Positions 1 to 13,860 are shown, numbered from the stretch's first letter. The stretch: DNA of 64,000 nucleotides from Nageia nagi (GCA_050084985.1 JBITNC010000001.1:103106001-103170000), one strand, 5' to 3'. Made by a program: numbers and translations. The notes: generated from the letters alone by a model not told the origin.

Positions 1-3000
1 ACACAATTTGTTTCCTTATGTTAGGTGCGTAAAATAATTGGAGATATTTTGTAACCTAATATAAAGGGTCCAAATTATTTTGTATAATGAAATACTTGCA
101 AACAAAATTATTTGAGACCTACCACAAAAAAATAAAATGCCTACACCTTCCAAACAAAACAATGTGAGATGGATGACTAGACATATTTTTTGGATATATT
201 ATAGCAACCCTTGGCTATAAATACTTGGGAACCCTAAAGAAAAAGATCATCTTTCACTTTAGTGTGCTTTGGGTCCCGTAAAACAAGGAGTCCATCTTTT
301 CGTCCATAGCTCATATGCATTTCTAGCAATTTAACCCTAATACTAAAAGCTTAGTAAAAAATCTTAATTTTTTTTGAATATTTTTAGATTATCTAAAGAT
401 ATGAAGTGTTTATGTATAAATTAATAAGGTTTTGGACTATTTTAATTTTACATTAAGTAAGAGAAATAGTAATAAGAGTACGCATGTTATTTAAAATTTC
501 TTGTTTATCTTGAAGTAACCTTCATGCTTTGTATCTGAAATCATTCCCATCTAAATTTAGATCATAGATCTGAACTAGACGACTGATGTTAGAGAGAACC
601 TTCCTATAACATTTCAGAAATAATATATCAATCCTAGAGGCCCATGCAAAAACTAGAATGAAGGTCATTTATTTGAATAACTACTCGCTACTCCTTGAAA
701 AATGGATCTGCGCAACACATATTCTACTTCCATCGTGCGAGGCCCCTTGTTTAACCATATAGTTTAGAAAGTTATTTCGTTGGCTCATACGCATGACTCT
801 GGTACGTGAGACATAGTTATCACTTAATCCTCTATCGTATGTCTTGAGGTAAAGCTTTTCGAAGCAACATTAGGAAGTCTGAATCATGGCCAAAGCAAGA
901 TAGTCACTCCACAATGTGACATACAATAATATGGATGTAGTGTTATAGTTGAGCACGCTATCTAATGTAAAATGAATATCTTGGTTGGTATTTTTTCTTG
1001 GCGAGCGCATTATGCCATAGTACTAAGGCTATAAGAATGGAAGGTAAATAGCTCTAAAAATTTATTTAAGCATATTCCGAAGTGGGATTAAATTATTTAG
1101 AATAAATTTTTACCATGAGTTTTGTTGAGATAGAATGAAAAGATTATTGAGGACTAAACTATGTTGAGATGCTTTTTTACGGATTTATGAAACACTATTA
1201 GGGATGAACTATAGTAGAGTATGGTTTACACGATAGCATTAAGGGTAAACAATGTTAAATTAATGATTAACACTATTTTAAGGATAAACCTTGTGGATCA
1301 ATGAAGTTAATACTACTATTTGAGGAGAAAACCATTTGTAATTATTTATTTGATTAATAGTACTAGTTTGAATGGAAATCTATGCTAAAGGTTGTGTATG
1401 ATTAATTAATTGCACTATCTTAAGATGAGTTGGATGCATGTGATCAATTAAATTGTGATTTTACCCCAAGACCAAGGAAGGGAGGTAGTTCTAGAGAGAA
1501 CATAAAACCTCCTGAGGTCCATAGATAGGATATTTAAATTGTTGAAATGAATTATGATGCATTTAGAATAATATGCATTTTGGTCAAGAAAAATTAGTTG
1601 TCTTGATCCTCAATACTCATAAACCTTTCTTAGTATCCATATCCAATGGACCTTGGATCCTTGGAGGAGCATGAAAGTGAGGAGAACAAGTAGCTACACC
1701 AAGAGGACATATATGTATTGAAGACCTTTTAGATTAAACCTTGACAAAGCTATTATGTAAATACTCTTATTAATTGTAAGGGAACCCTCTTGTAATTAAA
1801 TGTTCCATATATTGTAATATATAAATAGGGTTACCCTAACTCATTGTAATTTAGTGCCACGAGGTAATAATTTGGACATGGAATGATACCATTACATATT
1901 AATGTTTGAAATTTGATGTAATTAAAAGAGAGTTCTCATAGTATCCATATGTAACTTATTAATGATAATTCAAAACATGTATTTGACATATCTCATCCTA
2001 TGATGTTCTCTTATTTTGGAGTTAATTAAATAATAAAGTGAGAATCCAAAATATACCCACATGAACATAATTATTTGATAATATAAAGTAACGCTACACT
2101 CCCTAATACATTATGAATACAAGGGTATGTAATGATGCCATTAATACTTAGAAATTTATAAATGGATGAGTTTTAAAATAAGGATAACCTACTATCACTA
2201 TGTAGATTATTGGTGATAATCGAAGATGTGTATGAGTTTCAACCTAAGTTATGGTCTTATATGTAAAGATGCAAATGCTATTTTAGTAAGATAATTAGAT
2301 AATAAAGTGCGAGTTTGAAATGTACCCACATTAGATAATTATATAGTAACACAAAAGTATTATCACACTTTTTAGCTCATTAAGGATTTCTATCAACATG
2401 TAATAAATTAGGGTCTAGACATGGGTAATATAAGTGTCAAGGTGAAACTACCCTAATTTGTAGTAATTGTGAATTAAGTTTGTCAAAATACCTTAAATGA
2501 TTCACCTAATTTTGTGTGATATTATGGAATATGATTAGACAATGAAACAAGATCTCTCATATGTCCTATAAAGATAGTTAATAATTAAAGGAAAACCATG
2601 GATAGCATGAGCATTAATTAGGACACATCCTCAGGAATACTAAAATGAAATGTATGGAAATGGGAACAATGAATGCCTTCTAAGGAAAATAATTAGTAAA
2701 CAAATGATGAAGAATATATTGCACATCATTAAAGGTTTTAGAGTGATAATGGTAAGAGTTAGTGAATAACATAGTCTCAATCACTTAGTTCAAGTTAAAA
2801 TAAAATATTAGGGTTCTTAGTCTAAGGTGCTAAAACTCTAGAAGATAAATAATTAGACTTTGATAAAGAAACCTACATCATGGATTTGCTATGAATATGT
2901 CTTAGTCAAATATTTAAAGATTCACTAAATGATAAATAAAATGAATATTCCTTGAGAATGTAATACTTTACTCTACACTTCCTTATTAGAAGTAGTTGAC

Positions 3001-4067
3001 TTTAGTGTTATCTCAAGGCTCATTATTAGTTTCTAGCATGTGAAGTTATTTTAAACTAGTACTCCATGCATCGCACCATGCATATGAGACATTTATGATA
3101 TTGTTGACTATACTTTAATGACTTCTTAAAAAAGCTTATTTTGAAACTTCTTGTGCATGTTTGATGAAATTATTATTTTTATTTATCAATCATGATTATT
3201 AATGTAAAAAGTGGTTTGTATGCAAGAAATTAGATTAGAACAACATCCCACTACTTGATACAAGCATGAAACCTAGAAATCCTAATAATTAATCTAAGAT
3301 CAATTATTTCTAGGATCAATAGAATATGGGGTGGTTTATTTTTTTTATAACCATGCTTTAAACTTATTAGATTATACAAACCAATAGAGAGTATTATTCC
3401 AATACCCATGGCTCCTCAAGATATGGGAATGGGGATGTCAAAATCCATGGTGATCCTAGCTGATAAATATGGATAGTCTAGTGTCTCATATCCTCAATAG
3501 GATGTCAAATGAGGGTAGTAGTTGATAAAATACAATTATCAAATGAGGTTAAATAGTAGTCATATCACCCATAGTTTAAAAAATAAGAGTAGGATGATTA
3601 TTCCATAGGTGATTATGCTTACCCACTTCATAAGGAATATTACCTAGGATAATATATTTATACCTATGATTTAGAGGGTTGCATCGAAAAAGATGAATAA
3701 CCTAGTGGATGAGCGTTCTCTTGGGTGACACGGGCCTCAAGTAGGAAACAACTACATCATGATTAGAATGTCTATTGCACAGTTCATGAGCAAAAATGTT
3801 GGGGTCACTCATGTGGCATCTTCTGATAGGATGAGCATTAAGAAGTGAACACAAAAAGGATTATGATTAGGATTGGCTAATCTAGATTTAGCCAATCTTT
3901 TCATGTGAGTGCTGATTAGCTAGCAACATTGATATGCTCATATGGATCTCTTCTTCCATTCCTAGACCATTTGAGTGATTAAACTAAACAAAAGGTATGA
4001 AATTTTAGGGTTTATGAAGTTGGGAATAGGTGGAAACTATTATCAAGAATTAGGTGGTAACGTTACA
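1..4067 (+). repeat. Partial 5' LTR of element A
   Basis: Aligns end to end with the 5' LTR of B from about 52405 to 56937; shared landmarks are the opening ttgtttccttatgttagg, a TATA motif, the block near 1595-1800 (B 54400-54600) and the block near 2950-3030 (B 55900-55980). It ends in ACA immediately before a primer-binding site. The missing first 0.6 kb lies outside the window. The stretch at about 480-1030 does not resemble the PPR-bearing part of B's LTR. No host gene is visible in these 4 kb. Confidence 0.8.
215..223 (+). promoter_or_regulatory. TATA box of element A LTR
   Basis: The sequence ctataaata occupies the same aligned position as in both LTRs of element B (52581 and 62556), although the flanks have diverged. 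Conservation in three copies supports it as the LTR promoter TATA box; transcription would start some 30 bp downstream. Confidence 0.55.
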
Positions 4068-4085
4068 TTAGTATCAAAGAGTTAA
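4068..4085 (+). other. Primer-binding site of element A (decayed)
   Basis: The stretch ttagtatcaaagagttaag follows the LTR end (...ttaca). It aligns with B's primer site and resembles the plant initiator-Met tRNA complement TGGTATCAGAGC with G-to-A changes. Confidence 0.65.
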
Positions 4086-4144
4086 GTTCAAACTCTTGGG
4101 ACTATCATTCATGACTCTTTTCTATAAGATTTTAGAAAGTGGAG

Positions 4145-5530
4145 ATGAGCCTAATCATAATACCATTTTATAGACTCAGATTATGGCAATTCCAAGATGC
4201 ATAACAAAAGCTTTAGGTAACCTGCAATAAGGTGTTGAGAATGTCCTCCCCATGAATGCTAATGCAAAGGAAAATAGAAGGAATGTTAGAGGTCAAAATA
4301 TAAGGAATAAAATAATGAGAAATGCCAATAGAGGGGTTCTTAATAATGAAAATTAAAGTTCCCCAAGTCGTTCCACCTAGAATAATGAAGGTGAAGAAGC
4401 CATCAAAAGGTTACAAAAGTAGGTGGAAGAATAATAAGAGATTATAATTAATATGCTGAATCAATAGGATGAGCTTCCAAGAGATGAATCTATTCTAGAA
4501 TAAGCAATGCTTGAAGGGACAAATGACCAAATTTAGGAAAGAATTGAACAAGAACTTGCTTTAGATCTTAAGAAAGTCTAGATCCCAAAGTTTAATGGTA
4601 AGTAAGAGGGCAAACAAGTTGAAGTATGGTTAAAAGAAGCAAAGACATACTTCTTGAAGAAGAACTTGTCTCTAGAAACTAAAATTATATAGATACCTAC
4701 AACATTTAAGATATTACATTAGAATGGTGGAATGCTTACAAGATTGAGCATGGGATCCAATATATGAAATGATCGAATTTTGTTGTAGCATTTCATAAAA
4801 GATTTATTCCCCAAATCTACTATGATAGAAAATATAAAGAATATTATACCCTGTAATAAGGATCTATGAGTGTTCAAAGCTATCATCAAAAATTTATCAG
4901 GATGCTCAAATATGTCCCTAAAGATAAGAACTATATGAAGGTTTATAGGTTTCTTATTGGGTTAGACTCTAAGATCAAGACTATGGTAAATGTATTAAGC
5001 TCCAAAATGCTAGAAGAAGCTTATGACCTCATAAAAAGAGAAGAGGGCAATCTGGGTATCAAAAAGGCCTTTATAAACTATAATATTTCGAATGAAAAAG
5101 ATAAAGAAATCTATCAAAAGAGTAAAAGTGCATAGCATCAAGAACAACAATCAAGAAATAAGAAGATCAAGGAAAATAACCATGGTTATAAGGATGGTAA
5201 CCCATTAAAGTTTGAGAAAAGGCCATTTTGAAACAAGAATAATAATAAAAAAAATTTGTAGAGGAAAAATTAGCAATTTCAAAAATAAAACTATAAACCT
5301 AGGAATGGAAGCCAAGGTTCTAGGAACCATAGAAAGGATTTCCAGATAAAAGTCCAATCAAAATGTATCTAAGGATACATTTCCATAATAGAAAAAGGAC
5401 CCTAGAGATGGATGTTGGAACTATGGTGGAGCTCACTATGTCAATCAATGTCCCTTGAAGGCATATCAATCCAAAGAACATTGTATTTTTGTAGCTACCG
5501 AATCAACACAAACTGGAGGACAAGCAGCCA
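4145..5530 (+). pseudogene. gag of element A (chromovirus), decayed
   Basis: Gag forms the particle that packages the element RNA. The start ATG at 4145 aligns with B's gag start at 57016, 78 bp after the primer-binding site. The readable central part (4866-5135) contains RFLIGLDSKIKTMVN and a helix-rich end, typical of retrotransposon gag. A nucleocapsid zinc knuckle lies at about 5413-5451: C (5413), then Tyr instead of the second Cys (5422), then GGAH and the last Cys (5449), so metal binding would be lost. Many TAG/TAA codons stand where B or the family has Gln. The colinear copy in B confirms the call. Confidence 0.8.
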
Positions 5531-5539
5531 CTCTTAAAA

Positions 5540-6100
5540 TCCTTGGTAAAATTTTTGATAAATTTTTTAGGGTTTTGATAGATTATGGTGTTGAAGATAG
5601 TTTTATTTCAAATTCTTAGTTAAAGACATGTTTAAGGCACCCATTTTTTGATAATTAGATGGCAAGTGGAGTTTGGATCTAGACAAAAATGCCATGTTAG
5701 ATAGTATTTTAGGGATGTTGAAATAGAATTACCTAAGGGATCTATTATGTGGGATATGTATGTGGTTCCCTCAGCCTCTTATGATATCATTTTAGGCATG
5801 TTGGTTAATGGTATAAAAAGCTCTAATTAAATTCCAATAAAGATGGGTAGAATACACTGATGTATCTCAAAATCGATATAGGGTGTATAGTGATCAAGGG
5901 AATTTTGATCCTTACTTGATCACAACCATGCAAGTTAAAAGAAGTATAAGAAAAAGAGAGATGATTTATGTAGTCAAAGTTAAGAAAGTAGAAAAAGAGG
6001 ATAAGAAGGTAGAACTTCTAAATAAGTACACTATGTTAAAAGAACACAAAGATGTATTCACTGAAGATCTACCAAGATTACCTCCAAAATGAGAATTTAA
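5540..6100 (+). pseudogene. Protease region of element A, decayed
   Basis: This retropepsin-like aspartic protease would cleave Gag-Pol. The motif LIDYGVEDSFIS is at about 5575-5610 (Asp codon 5581). The usual small residue after the catalytic Asp is Tyr, as in element B. The following block (about 5730-5870) matches the protease C-terminal part of B, and 5883-6092 matches the protease-RT linker, which is Lys/Glu-rich and ends in LPRLPPK just before RT. Stops break the frame. Confidence 0.75.
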
Positions 6101-6179
6101 TTTCTTGATAAATTTAGTACCTAGAGTGAAACCTATTTCTAGAACTACATACTATTGATATTCAAGAATTGAAGGTACA

Positions 6180-6432
6180 ATTGTAAGATCTATTAGAAAA
6201 AGGGTTGATAAAACCTAGTGTATCACCATGGGGCCATCCGATGTTATTTGTAAAAAAGAAATATGGTACTCTGAGGTTATGTATTGATTATAGGATGCTA
6301 AACAAAATCACCTTCAAAAATAGGTATCCATTATCTAGAATTAATGATTTATTTGATCAACTCAAGGATGTTTCTATCTTCTCAAAGATAGATTTAATAT
6401 CGAGATACCACCAATTGAGAATTATTAATTAA
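6180..6432 (+). pseudogene. Reverse transcriptase N-terminal part of element A, truncated
   Basis: Contains the start of a Ty3/gypsy [15 protein letters not shown], then [10 protein letters not shown] and the [15 protein letters not shown] block, which carries the first catalytic Asp. It stops after this motif; the palm with FLDD and everything downstream is missing because the LTR of element C starts at 6433. B has the same protein at 59077-59300. Confidence 0.85.
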
Positions 6433-8326
6433 TATAGAGTAACCTCAAAGGGTTTGGTCTAGTTTTGTTTTCCACTTTCTATAATGGTAGGTTCCTTGAA
6501 AGAGCAGAAGGTGGTGGGGATGTATTCGTGTTGATTTTCTACTCAATCTTTGGTTTATAGGTCAGTTCCTATCTATATTCAAGGTTAAAAGTAATAAGAA
6601 AAGAATAAAAGGATAGAGTTATAGGAAAAATATAAATAAATAAAAAGAGCTAAAATAAAAAATTTACAACCTGAGTATTATAGCATGGGCAACAACCCAT
6701 AGCCAAGATTAAGAATAGCAAACTATCTCACACCTAGGGTCTCGTAATCATAATACACAACCATAATTTGAAGAAAACATTTCACACATAACATCCACAA
6801 AAGTAATAAATAGCCACTTTATTGCAAGAGGGCAAAGCATTATCTATTTGTATTATCATATGTGAATATCTCTTATAGATTTGGGCAAATTCGCTGAAAT
6901 TTCTAAACTTTTTGACCTCTAAAAGCTAGCTATTTATACAACTTTTCCCTCTCCTTGGGTGGTTGGGTTTCATTAATATACATAATTGCTAGCATTGAAT
7001 GAAATAACTAAAACAACACTATTTACATAGATACTAAAATTGTATTAGATTACATAATGAATAAATACTAACACCACGACTATCTGGGAATTTGCAATTT
7101 TTGAATAGCCATGTCCATAGAGCTACAATCCTTTTAACATGTTGTTGACTACTCCTTCTTTGGTTCTATAGCTGATTAAAGATAGTACTATAGTTGTCTA
7201 AGTAATTATTTGATTGCATATTAATGAATATGATTTGGTATTGTGCTCTATCAGCTGTTATCTACTTCTTTGTAATCTTTATGATCTCTATTATAGATGT
7301 TAGTAATTAGAGTAATGGTGGTTGATAGAAATTATTTAATTTGATTCAAGAAGAAACTACCACTGTTAGGTAGAAATGACTTGATGTTGACATATTAACA
7401 GGGCCTTGAGATCAAACACTTAAAATGAAGTGGATCTGAGAGTTCTTTCTTATGCATTACTCTTACCTTTGCTTGATGGGTTCTATGTTCTTCCCTCGAG
7501 CTCTATTGATGATCTGGTTCTTTCAAGACCTATTGATTTTAGCCAAAAATCATGACATTATCTTTCAAAATTGATGGGCTCTATTGATGTTTTTAAAAAA
7601 TTTGCACCCATCATTGCTTACTTTAGGACCCACTGATTTCAACCAAAAATCATGATGTTATCTCTCAAAATTGGTAGGCTCTATTGATGTTCTTCAAAAC
7701 TTTGCACCTGCCATTGCTTACTTTGAGACCCATTTATTTTAGCCAAAAATCATGATGTTATCTCTTAGAATCGATGGGCTCTATTGATGTTCTTCAAAAA
7801 TCTACACCAACCATTGCTTGCTTTGGGATCCATTAATTTCAACCAAAAATCATGACATCATCTTTGAAAATCGATGGGCTCTATTAATGATCTTTATATG
7901 AATCTTAGATAGTTGTGTCAACAATTATTAGACAATCTAAATGAATATAATTCTCAAATACTCAGAGACATTAGGGGAATAAATATAACTCTCAAAAATT
8001 TTATATACGTAACTTCTAAGCACTAAGAAAATAACATAACTCCCAAGGACTAAAGAATAAAAGAATAAATAATAACATAATTTTATTCATATAACTCTCA
8101 AGTATTCTTATTTACAAAACTAACACTCTGAGAGAAAGAAATGAGAAGAGGAGAGATTATCAATAATGAAAGAATATAGGAACTTACAACTCATAGAGAC
8201 TCTAAGAGAATAATATCCCTTCTGGCACTCTTATATACATGAATTCTAAACACTAAAGACTAAAAGAATAGAGAATAAAAAATAATAGAATTACCCTAAT
8301 TAAGAATGTAATTATGAAAGAATACA
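6433..8326 (-). repeat. 3' LTR of element C
   Basis: Reverse complement of D's LTRs (37159-39015 and 48750-50627). The element-sense start is TGTATTCTTTCATAATTACA at 8326, next to the end of the 3' ORF; the element-sense end lies at about 6433-6445, where the match with D's LTRs stops. Its length of about 1.89 kb agrees with D. It contains four 100-bp tandem units. No gene is seen in it. Confidence 0.8.
7520..7910 (-). repeat. 100-bp tandem repeat inside C's LTR
   Basis: The core aRccaaaaatcatgay recurs at 7541, 7641, 7741 and 7841, exactly 100 bp apart. Each unit also carries the phrase gggctctattgatgttctt. The same unit occurs in D's LTRs at 37702, 37801 and 37901, so the array belongs to the LTR family. 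Confidence 0.85.
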
Positions 8327-8339
8327 ATCTTCGAGTAGC

Positions 8340-11300
8340 TCTTTGGGGTCTCTACCTGCTAGAGAATAGAACCCTCTAATTACTACTTCTAATGGCTTAT
8401 TTAAAACTAGAATTGGTTGTATTCTAGTAGAAGAAATGGTTGCATCTTTTTATTTAGATCACTAAGATCTTTATAATCAATTTATGATATGATAGGGGAT
8501 GTCTTAATCTTCTTTGTATCTACTTTAAACCCTATCAAAATATTATTCAACCTTATAGCATGCAAAAATCTTATAATTACCTCCTAAGCCAACTCATTTA
8601 TTTATTGTAAGTTTGAGATTTGTTTCTCAAAATAAGATTGTTCAAAGAACTAAATGGTATTGGCTACCCAATTGGCAACACTACCCTGTACATTCTATTC
8701 TTTTCATAATTTGGAAGCCTTCATCTCAATCAAAGAATTAAATAATTTGTTAATGAATCCTAACTCTCTTATGAACTGATACTTATTAATATCCATGTTG
8801 AACACCAAATTTTAGAGTTCACAAATATCTCAGATCCTCCTTTGATACAACTATTTTGGATTAAGAGAGATTGTTGCTATATATTTTCAGTCAAGATTCT
8901 TAAATAGACGTATATTCTTTTTATTATTTCCCTAGGTGTATCTAGAGCTAGCTTATGGAGAGTAGTTTGAACATATAACTCCTTGATCACCTGTATTATT
9001 TCTTCTTTGAGTAGATGCAAATGTCATAATGTTATCATTCTATTATCAACTTGATCCACCAAGAATTTTTTGAAATTCTTCATGAGCAATAACAATTTTA
9101 CATTATCATTAGATAAGACTTTATTTGTTGCAATTATAGTTTATAGCTCAACCTTTACCTACTTGACCTTATAAGCATCAATGACTATAGCCTAAGCTTT
9201 GAGATCTTCTATTATTTGATTTACAGCATCAAGCTCAGCTTTTATTGTTGTTAGGCTCTTATAAAACTCTAATTTTTGCTTACAAAGCCATGTAATCAAT
9301 TCTTTATTTTTATTCTACAACCTAGCTACCATTTTATCTTTAAGAGGGAAATCTATCTTATATTGATCTATTTTCTTATTTAATTTTTCTATCTTGATCT
9401 TCATTGCTTGAACACTTTTACTAGCTACTATTGAAATATTTACAAGAAATCTAGACTGATCAATTATCAGTGCACTTTGCATATTTACATCTATTATAGC
9501 TATGGGAGTAATATCCAATTTCCCTCCTTTGAAAGGCATCTATGCTATTTTAACATCTCTTATCTCTATGACCTTGCTCAAAATTCTCAACTGTTACTCA
9601 AGAAGCACAAGAGAGTTATTAACAAAAGTTGCCCAATCAATGGGTTCTACAATTTGTGTAGAAAAAATTGATTTTATTTCCTCCTATGAGGTTGTAAGAA
9701 TTAAAAAATGGGTATTAATAATCCCACCTAAAATAGGTGTCTCAACTTGTTGAATAGGTTGTGTTTGCTGAGGAGGTGTTATGTCTTGAGCTTTTGGTTT
9801 TTAGTCTACCTCTTCTATGTTTATATCTTTATCTTTAGGTTTATCCATTGGGATAGAGTCTTTATTTTTCTCAAATTCATCATCATCATCATCATTTATT
9901 CCTCCTTTAGGTGAAGCTACTATAGATCCACTGGCTCCAAGTATGCTTCCCTTTCCTTGTTGAATTTGGCTTTGTTCCTTTTTTGAGGTTTATTCTTATA
10001 TCTAGGCTTCTTTTGTAGCACCAATATCTGTATATTGAGGCTCTCTAAATTCTTTTATATCAAAAATTTATATTTCTTTTACCACCACCTTTGAAACTTC
10101 TTCTATTGCCTCTGAAGTTGAAGGTATAGTCATTTGTGACTGTGATCTTGTTGTAGTGGTACGAGGCTTCTTTGTAGGCTTCTGTTCCTTCTCCAAAATT
10201 TTCTATCTTTGAGCAAGTGTTTTTATTTTACTTTTCTTCTTTGGAAAAGGCTTCCAAGGAGAGGTGGTAGTGTTTGAAGGGTCTTGATCTCCCTTCTTTA
10301 GAATCTTACCCATGCTAGATGGTTATCTTATCTATACTGGCCTCACTCCTGTAGTAGATTTTGTTTAAAAATGAGTAAGGAGCTATCCCAACTTTGGCAA
10401 AGGATCTTTGCTATACTCAACATTCCATTACTTATCATATTTGAATTTTTAAAATAATTCACTCTCAATATGGTGAATTTTTGTTTTGTACTCAAATATG
10501 AATTTTGTAAAATAATAAATTTTATTGGTACCCCATCCAAGATTTGCTAACTGGGTGAGGACCTTTGGGTTGAGGACAAAATATTGTCTCTTATTTTCTT
10601 AGTTTCTATACTTCCTTATTCCCTCAAGGGCCATCTCGGCATTAGTTAGAGGTATGAATTCCTAATCAAGGTACATTTTTACTTTTTATTCAATTTTATT
10701 TACAAAATATTCTATATGAGGCCTACTATCATGGATAAATGCTAGATGTTTTTTGCTTGACATTATTTCTCTCTTGATGGGTCATACATCCATCCAGCTT
10801 CCACCATATCTAATTTGAAATTTTGTACAATTAATTAAGCTATAATATCTTTGCATTCTATTTATAAAAGAGTAAAATTATCAATAGAAGCTGGTATATC
10901 TATAATAGATTTAAAATTACCCTTGGACCCATATTTGCTCTCTATAGCACAAATATGCCTTCCCATTTCTATTGAGTATAACTAGGGGATACATATTTAG
11001 GTAATAAAAAGGTTCTCTCAAATACCCATACCTGATTATCATGGTGCAACTTCTTAAGAAGTACCAGTCACCAATTTTATTTTCTCCTTCTAGCTCCCTC
11101 ATTATATTTTTGCATAGTCTATTAGGGAGTTTTCCAATCAAAATTTTTACTACTGTTGCATAGAACTTATCCATAATTTCATAGTAAGATCCATGAAACT
11201 TAGTCAAAATTGGTATCATCAAGTCAATTGGTATCGATGTAGTATTGGAACTCATCGAATCAATTGGTAGCCTTGCCTCTATGATTTTGTCAAGATTTTG

Positions 11301-12106
11301 ATGGGTGAAGAGCCACTAAAGATATGAGGAGTGTTTGAAGTTTGAATTCTCAATTTTAAATAGAAACCTCTTAATTTCTCTAGTTATAAAAGCTAAAAAG
11401 TCATTGTAAACATGAGCATTTGAAATATTATAAGCCATATGCACCATGGCTTCATCTACTTCAATCGAGGTATTCTTTCCTAGGATAACTGCTAGTGTTT
11501 GCAACACTTCTCTATTCTACTTTCTTTCAAAAAGGGCTATCTGGTAGCTTGGAAAGAGTTTAGCTTTCCTACTATCTTGGTATCTTCCATTGATTTAGCT
11601 CAACATTTCATCTTGATTGACATAAAATTTATGCTTCTCCTTTTTCAAATCAATTTATTTCTTAACATGGAAAGTTTAGTCCGTTGGAATAGCAAATACT
11701 TGGACTATGGAATTAGAAGAGTAATCCACTACTACTTCAAACTTAGGCTCAGATGTATCTTCCTCTTTTGTGCTTTTGAACATTTCTATTTGGTAACGTT
11801 TTTGGTAATGTCTATATGCCAAGGAGTATAACAACTTGAGGAAAGTAAAGGACTCATAGAGCACATAATAAGCTAGGCCTTGGTCTATCATGATGTCTCT
11901 TTTTGAATGAGCAAGTGACTTCCTCTTTTTGATCACCTTAGGTGTCTTAAGCTGCAAATGAATGAACTCTCTATGTGTCCATATGATTAATTACCTCCAT
12001 CTCAATTTAGTTTATCCTTAATGCATTCTTGAGATATTATTCTTGCAAGAAAAGAAGGTCAACATTGATTTGATCTAGTTCAGCTATAGAGGATGATTGT
12101 TGCCAT
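8340..12106 (-). pseudogene. Extra 3' ORF of element C, unknown protein
   Basis: Lies between integrase and the 3' LTR, where env-like genes sit in some plant gypsy elements, but I see no hydrophobic membrane segment or signal peptide. The start ATG at 12106 (MAT...) aligns with D's start at 45643. In order: an N-terminal domain with AYYVLYESFTFLKLLYSLAY (about 11880-11820), a second conserved block with KFHGSYYEIMDKFYA (about 11190), a basic cluster PKKKSKIKTLAQR (about 10230), an acidic run NDDDDEFEKNKD (about 9890) and Lys/Glu-rich coiled-coil-like helices (9540-9050). D has the same blocks in the same order. Function is unknown to me; several internal stops. Confidence 0.7.
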
Positions 12107-12639
12107 GATATTAACACCCTTCTTTGAACCTTTAGTTTTCATTTAAAAATAGTAATCTAAGTAGTTTAAGGTACTGCAACTTTTCTATCTCTTAACACAA
12201 CTCAATTCTGAAATCTCTAAGTTCTAAATGCTCTGAAAACTTATGTGCTTGGAATTGGCTAAGTGTTGAACTAGAGAGTATGGGGGGAATTTTATTTGTC
12301 CAAGGTTAGTAAGATTTCTATTAATGGTAATTACTGCTTGAGGATCTTGAGACCCATGCATTGTATGGGTGGAGCTCACATAGGCTAGATAAGTAAATTC
12401 AAAACACACCAAACTTAATTTGTGGTACTTGTGCAATGGTTTGTGAAATTCAAGGAAATATTTCTTTAAATGCTACCTTATTTAGTTGAAAGTTGAGTAG
12501 TATGCTAACATTAACTCCTGATAAAGTTGAATTAAAGTTGATAATTAATGGATACCTTCTTTTTGAAAACTATGCAAATCTTTTTTTTAAACTATTTACA
12601 ATATACATTTCTTTACGAGCACTACATGCTTACCTCATC

Positions 12640-13860
12640 ACTCAATAATATTTCAAATAGATCTTGTTGATGGGAATAGGTAATTCCTAGGACTCAATAA
12701 TATATTGCAATTTGAATGCATTATTTTGCATAGCTTGGGTGATGATGTAAGGTTCATTCTAAAGAGAATAAATATTTTGGTGTCTTTCAAGCTTTGCTCA
12801 TTCCTCATCCCATTTGAGGACAATATCACTTGGTTCAAATTTCACTTGGGAAGACTTTTTCTTATCAAACTACTTCTTAACAATGTGCTAGCGATGTTGG
12901 AATGACTCATATGCTTTATTTTGATCTTCCTCCAATTTTAGAAGCTGACTATATTTAGATTGTAGTGGCTCAAAGTGATGGTCTTCCATTTTTTGCAAGA
13001 TTTTTAAAGTTGGTAACTCCATTGTATTGGCAACATAGGTCTTTTACCATATACTAATGCATATGGATATGTATTTATTGTTGATTTTATACTAATCCTA
13101 TTTACCTATAATGCAAAGTCTAATTATGTATGCCACTGTCTAAGATTCTCTTCAATTGTTCTCTTGATGATCCAAGTTTGATTTTTGTTAGTTGACTTAG
13201 CTAACCCATTACCTTATGGGTAATAGTTTGAAGAGACTAACTAGTACACTCCATAATGAGCTACAAAATTTGATAAATTACCTCTAGTAAATGTCAGATC
13301 ATTATTTAACATAATAGTTTATGGGATTCCAAAGTGGATGATTATCCTTTTAATCATTTCTATCACTACTTCTTGAATTGCATTTTTACACGAAATAGCC
13401 TCTGACCATCTAGTGAAGTAATCCATTGCAATAGAAATAAACTTGTGGCTTGCTGAGGAATTTGGGTTTATAACACCAATGAAGTCTATACCCCATTATT
13501 AAAAGGGTTCTTCAACTACCATAGGTTTGAGAGGCATTGTATCTTATTTTCTCTTTCCCACAAATCTATTGCACTTATTATATTCTTGGACAATCTTGAA
13601 TGAATCCTAAAATACAGTACACCAATAATATTCAACTTGTAATACCTTTGCTGCTATAATTGATCCATTGTAATGCTTGCTAGAGAATCCATAATGAAAT
13701 TCATTCAATATTCTATAAGATTAATCTTGAGTCACACATCTAAGTAGGGTTTGATCAAATTTTGTTTTGTACAAATGGTCATCTATCATGATAAATTTGA
13801 GAGCATGCAACTTGCATTTCCTTCTTTAAAATCTATCTAGAGCTTCAGGGCACTTGCCAA
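12640..13860 (-). pseudogene. Integrase of element C, decayed
   Basis: Would insert the DNA copy into the host genome. Colinear with D's integrase. The core starts with WGIDFIGV (first catalytic Asp, about 13490). The second catalytic position reads LNND, Asp changed to Asn (about 13310). The third reads NGLAKSTNK, with Lys (codon at 13196-13198 on this strand) in place of the catalytic Glu. So at least two of three catalytic residues are lost. The C-terminal part reaches about 12640. The extra 3' ORF begins about 530 bp further on. Confidence 0.8.

Larger units (their letters stand above)
1..6432 (+). mobile_element. Element A: truncated Ty3/gypsy chromovirus
   Basis: Plus-strand LTR retrotransposon made of a partial 5' LTR, primer-binding site, gag, protease and the first part of RT. 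It is colinear with element B (51786-64000) throughout, at clearly lower similarity than B's two LTRs show to each other, so it is the older copy of a related family. Its RT reading stops at about 6425-6432, exactly where the reverse-oriented LTR of element C begins. I could not find the rest of its pol (RT end, RNase H, integrase) anywhere else in the window, so it was either deleted or lies outside. It is non-functional, with stops in every domain. Confidence 0.85.

Noticed and set aside
480-1030. PPR fragment in element A's LTR
   Set aside because: Read on both strands; no EIHQ, VVNAL or other PPR phrases, so the capture is limited to the B lineage.
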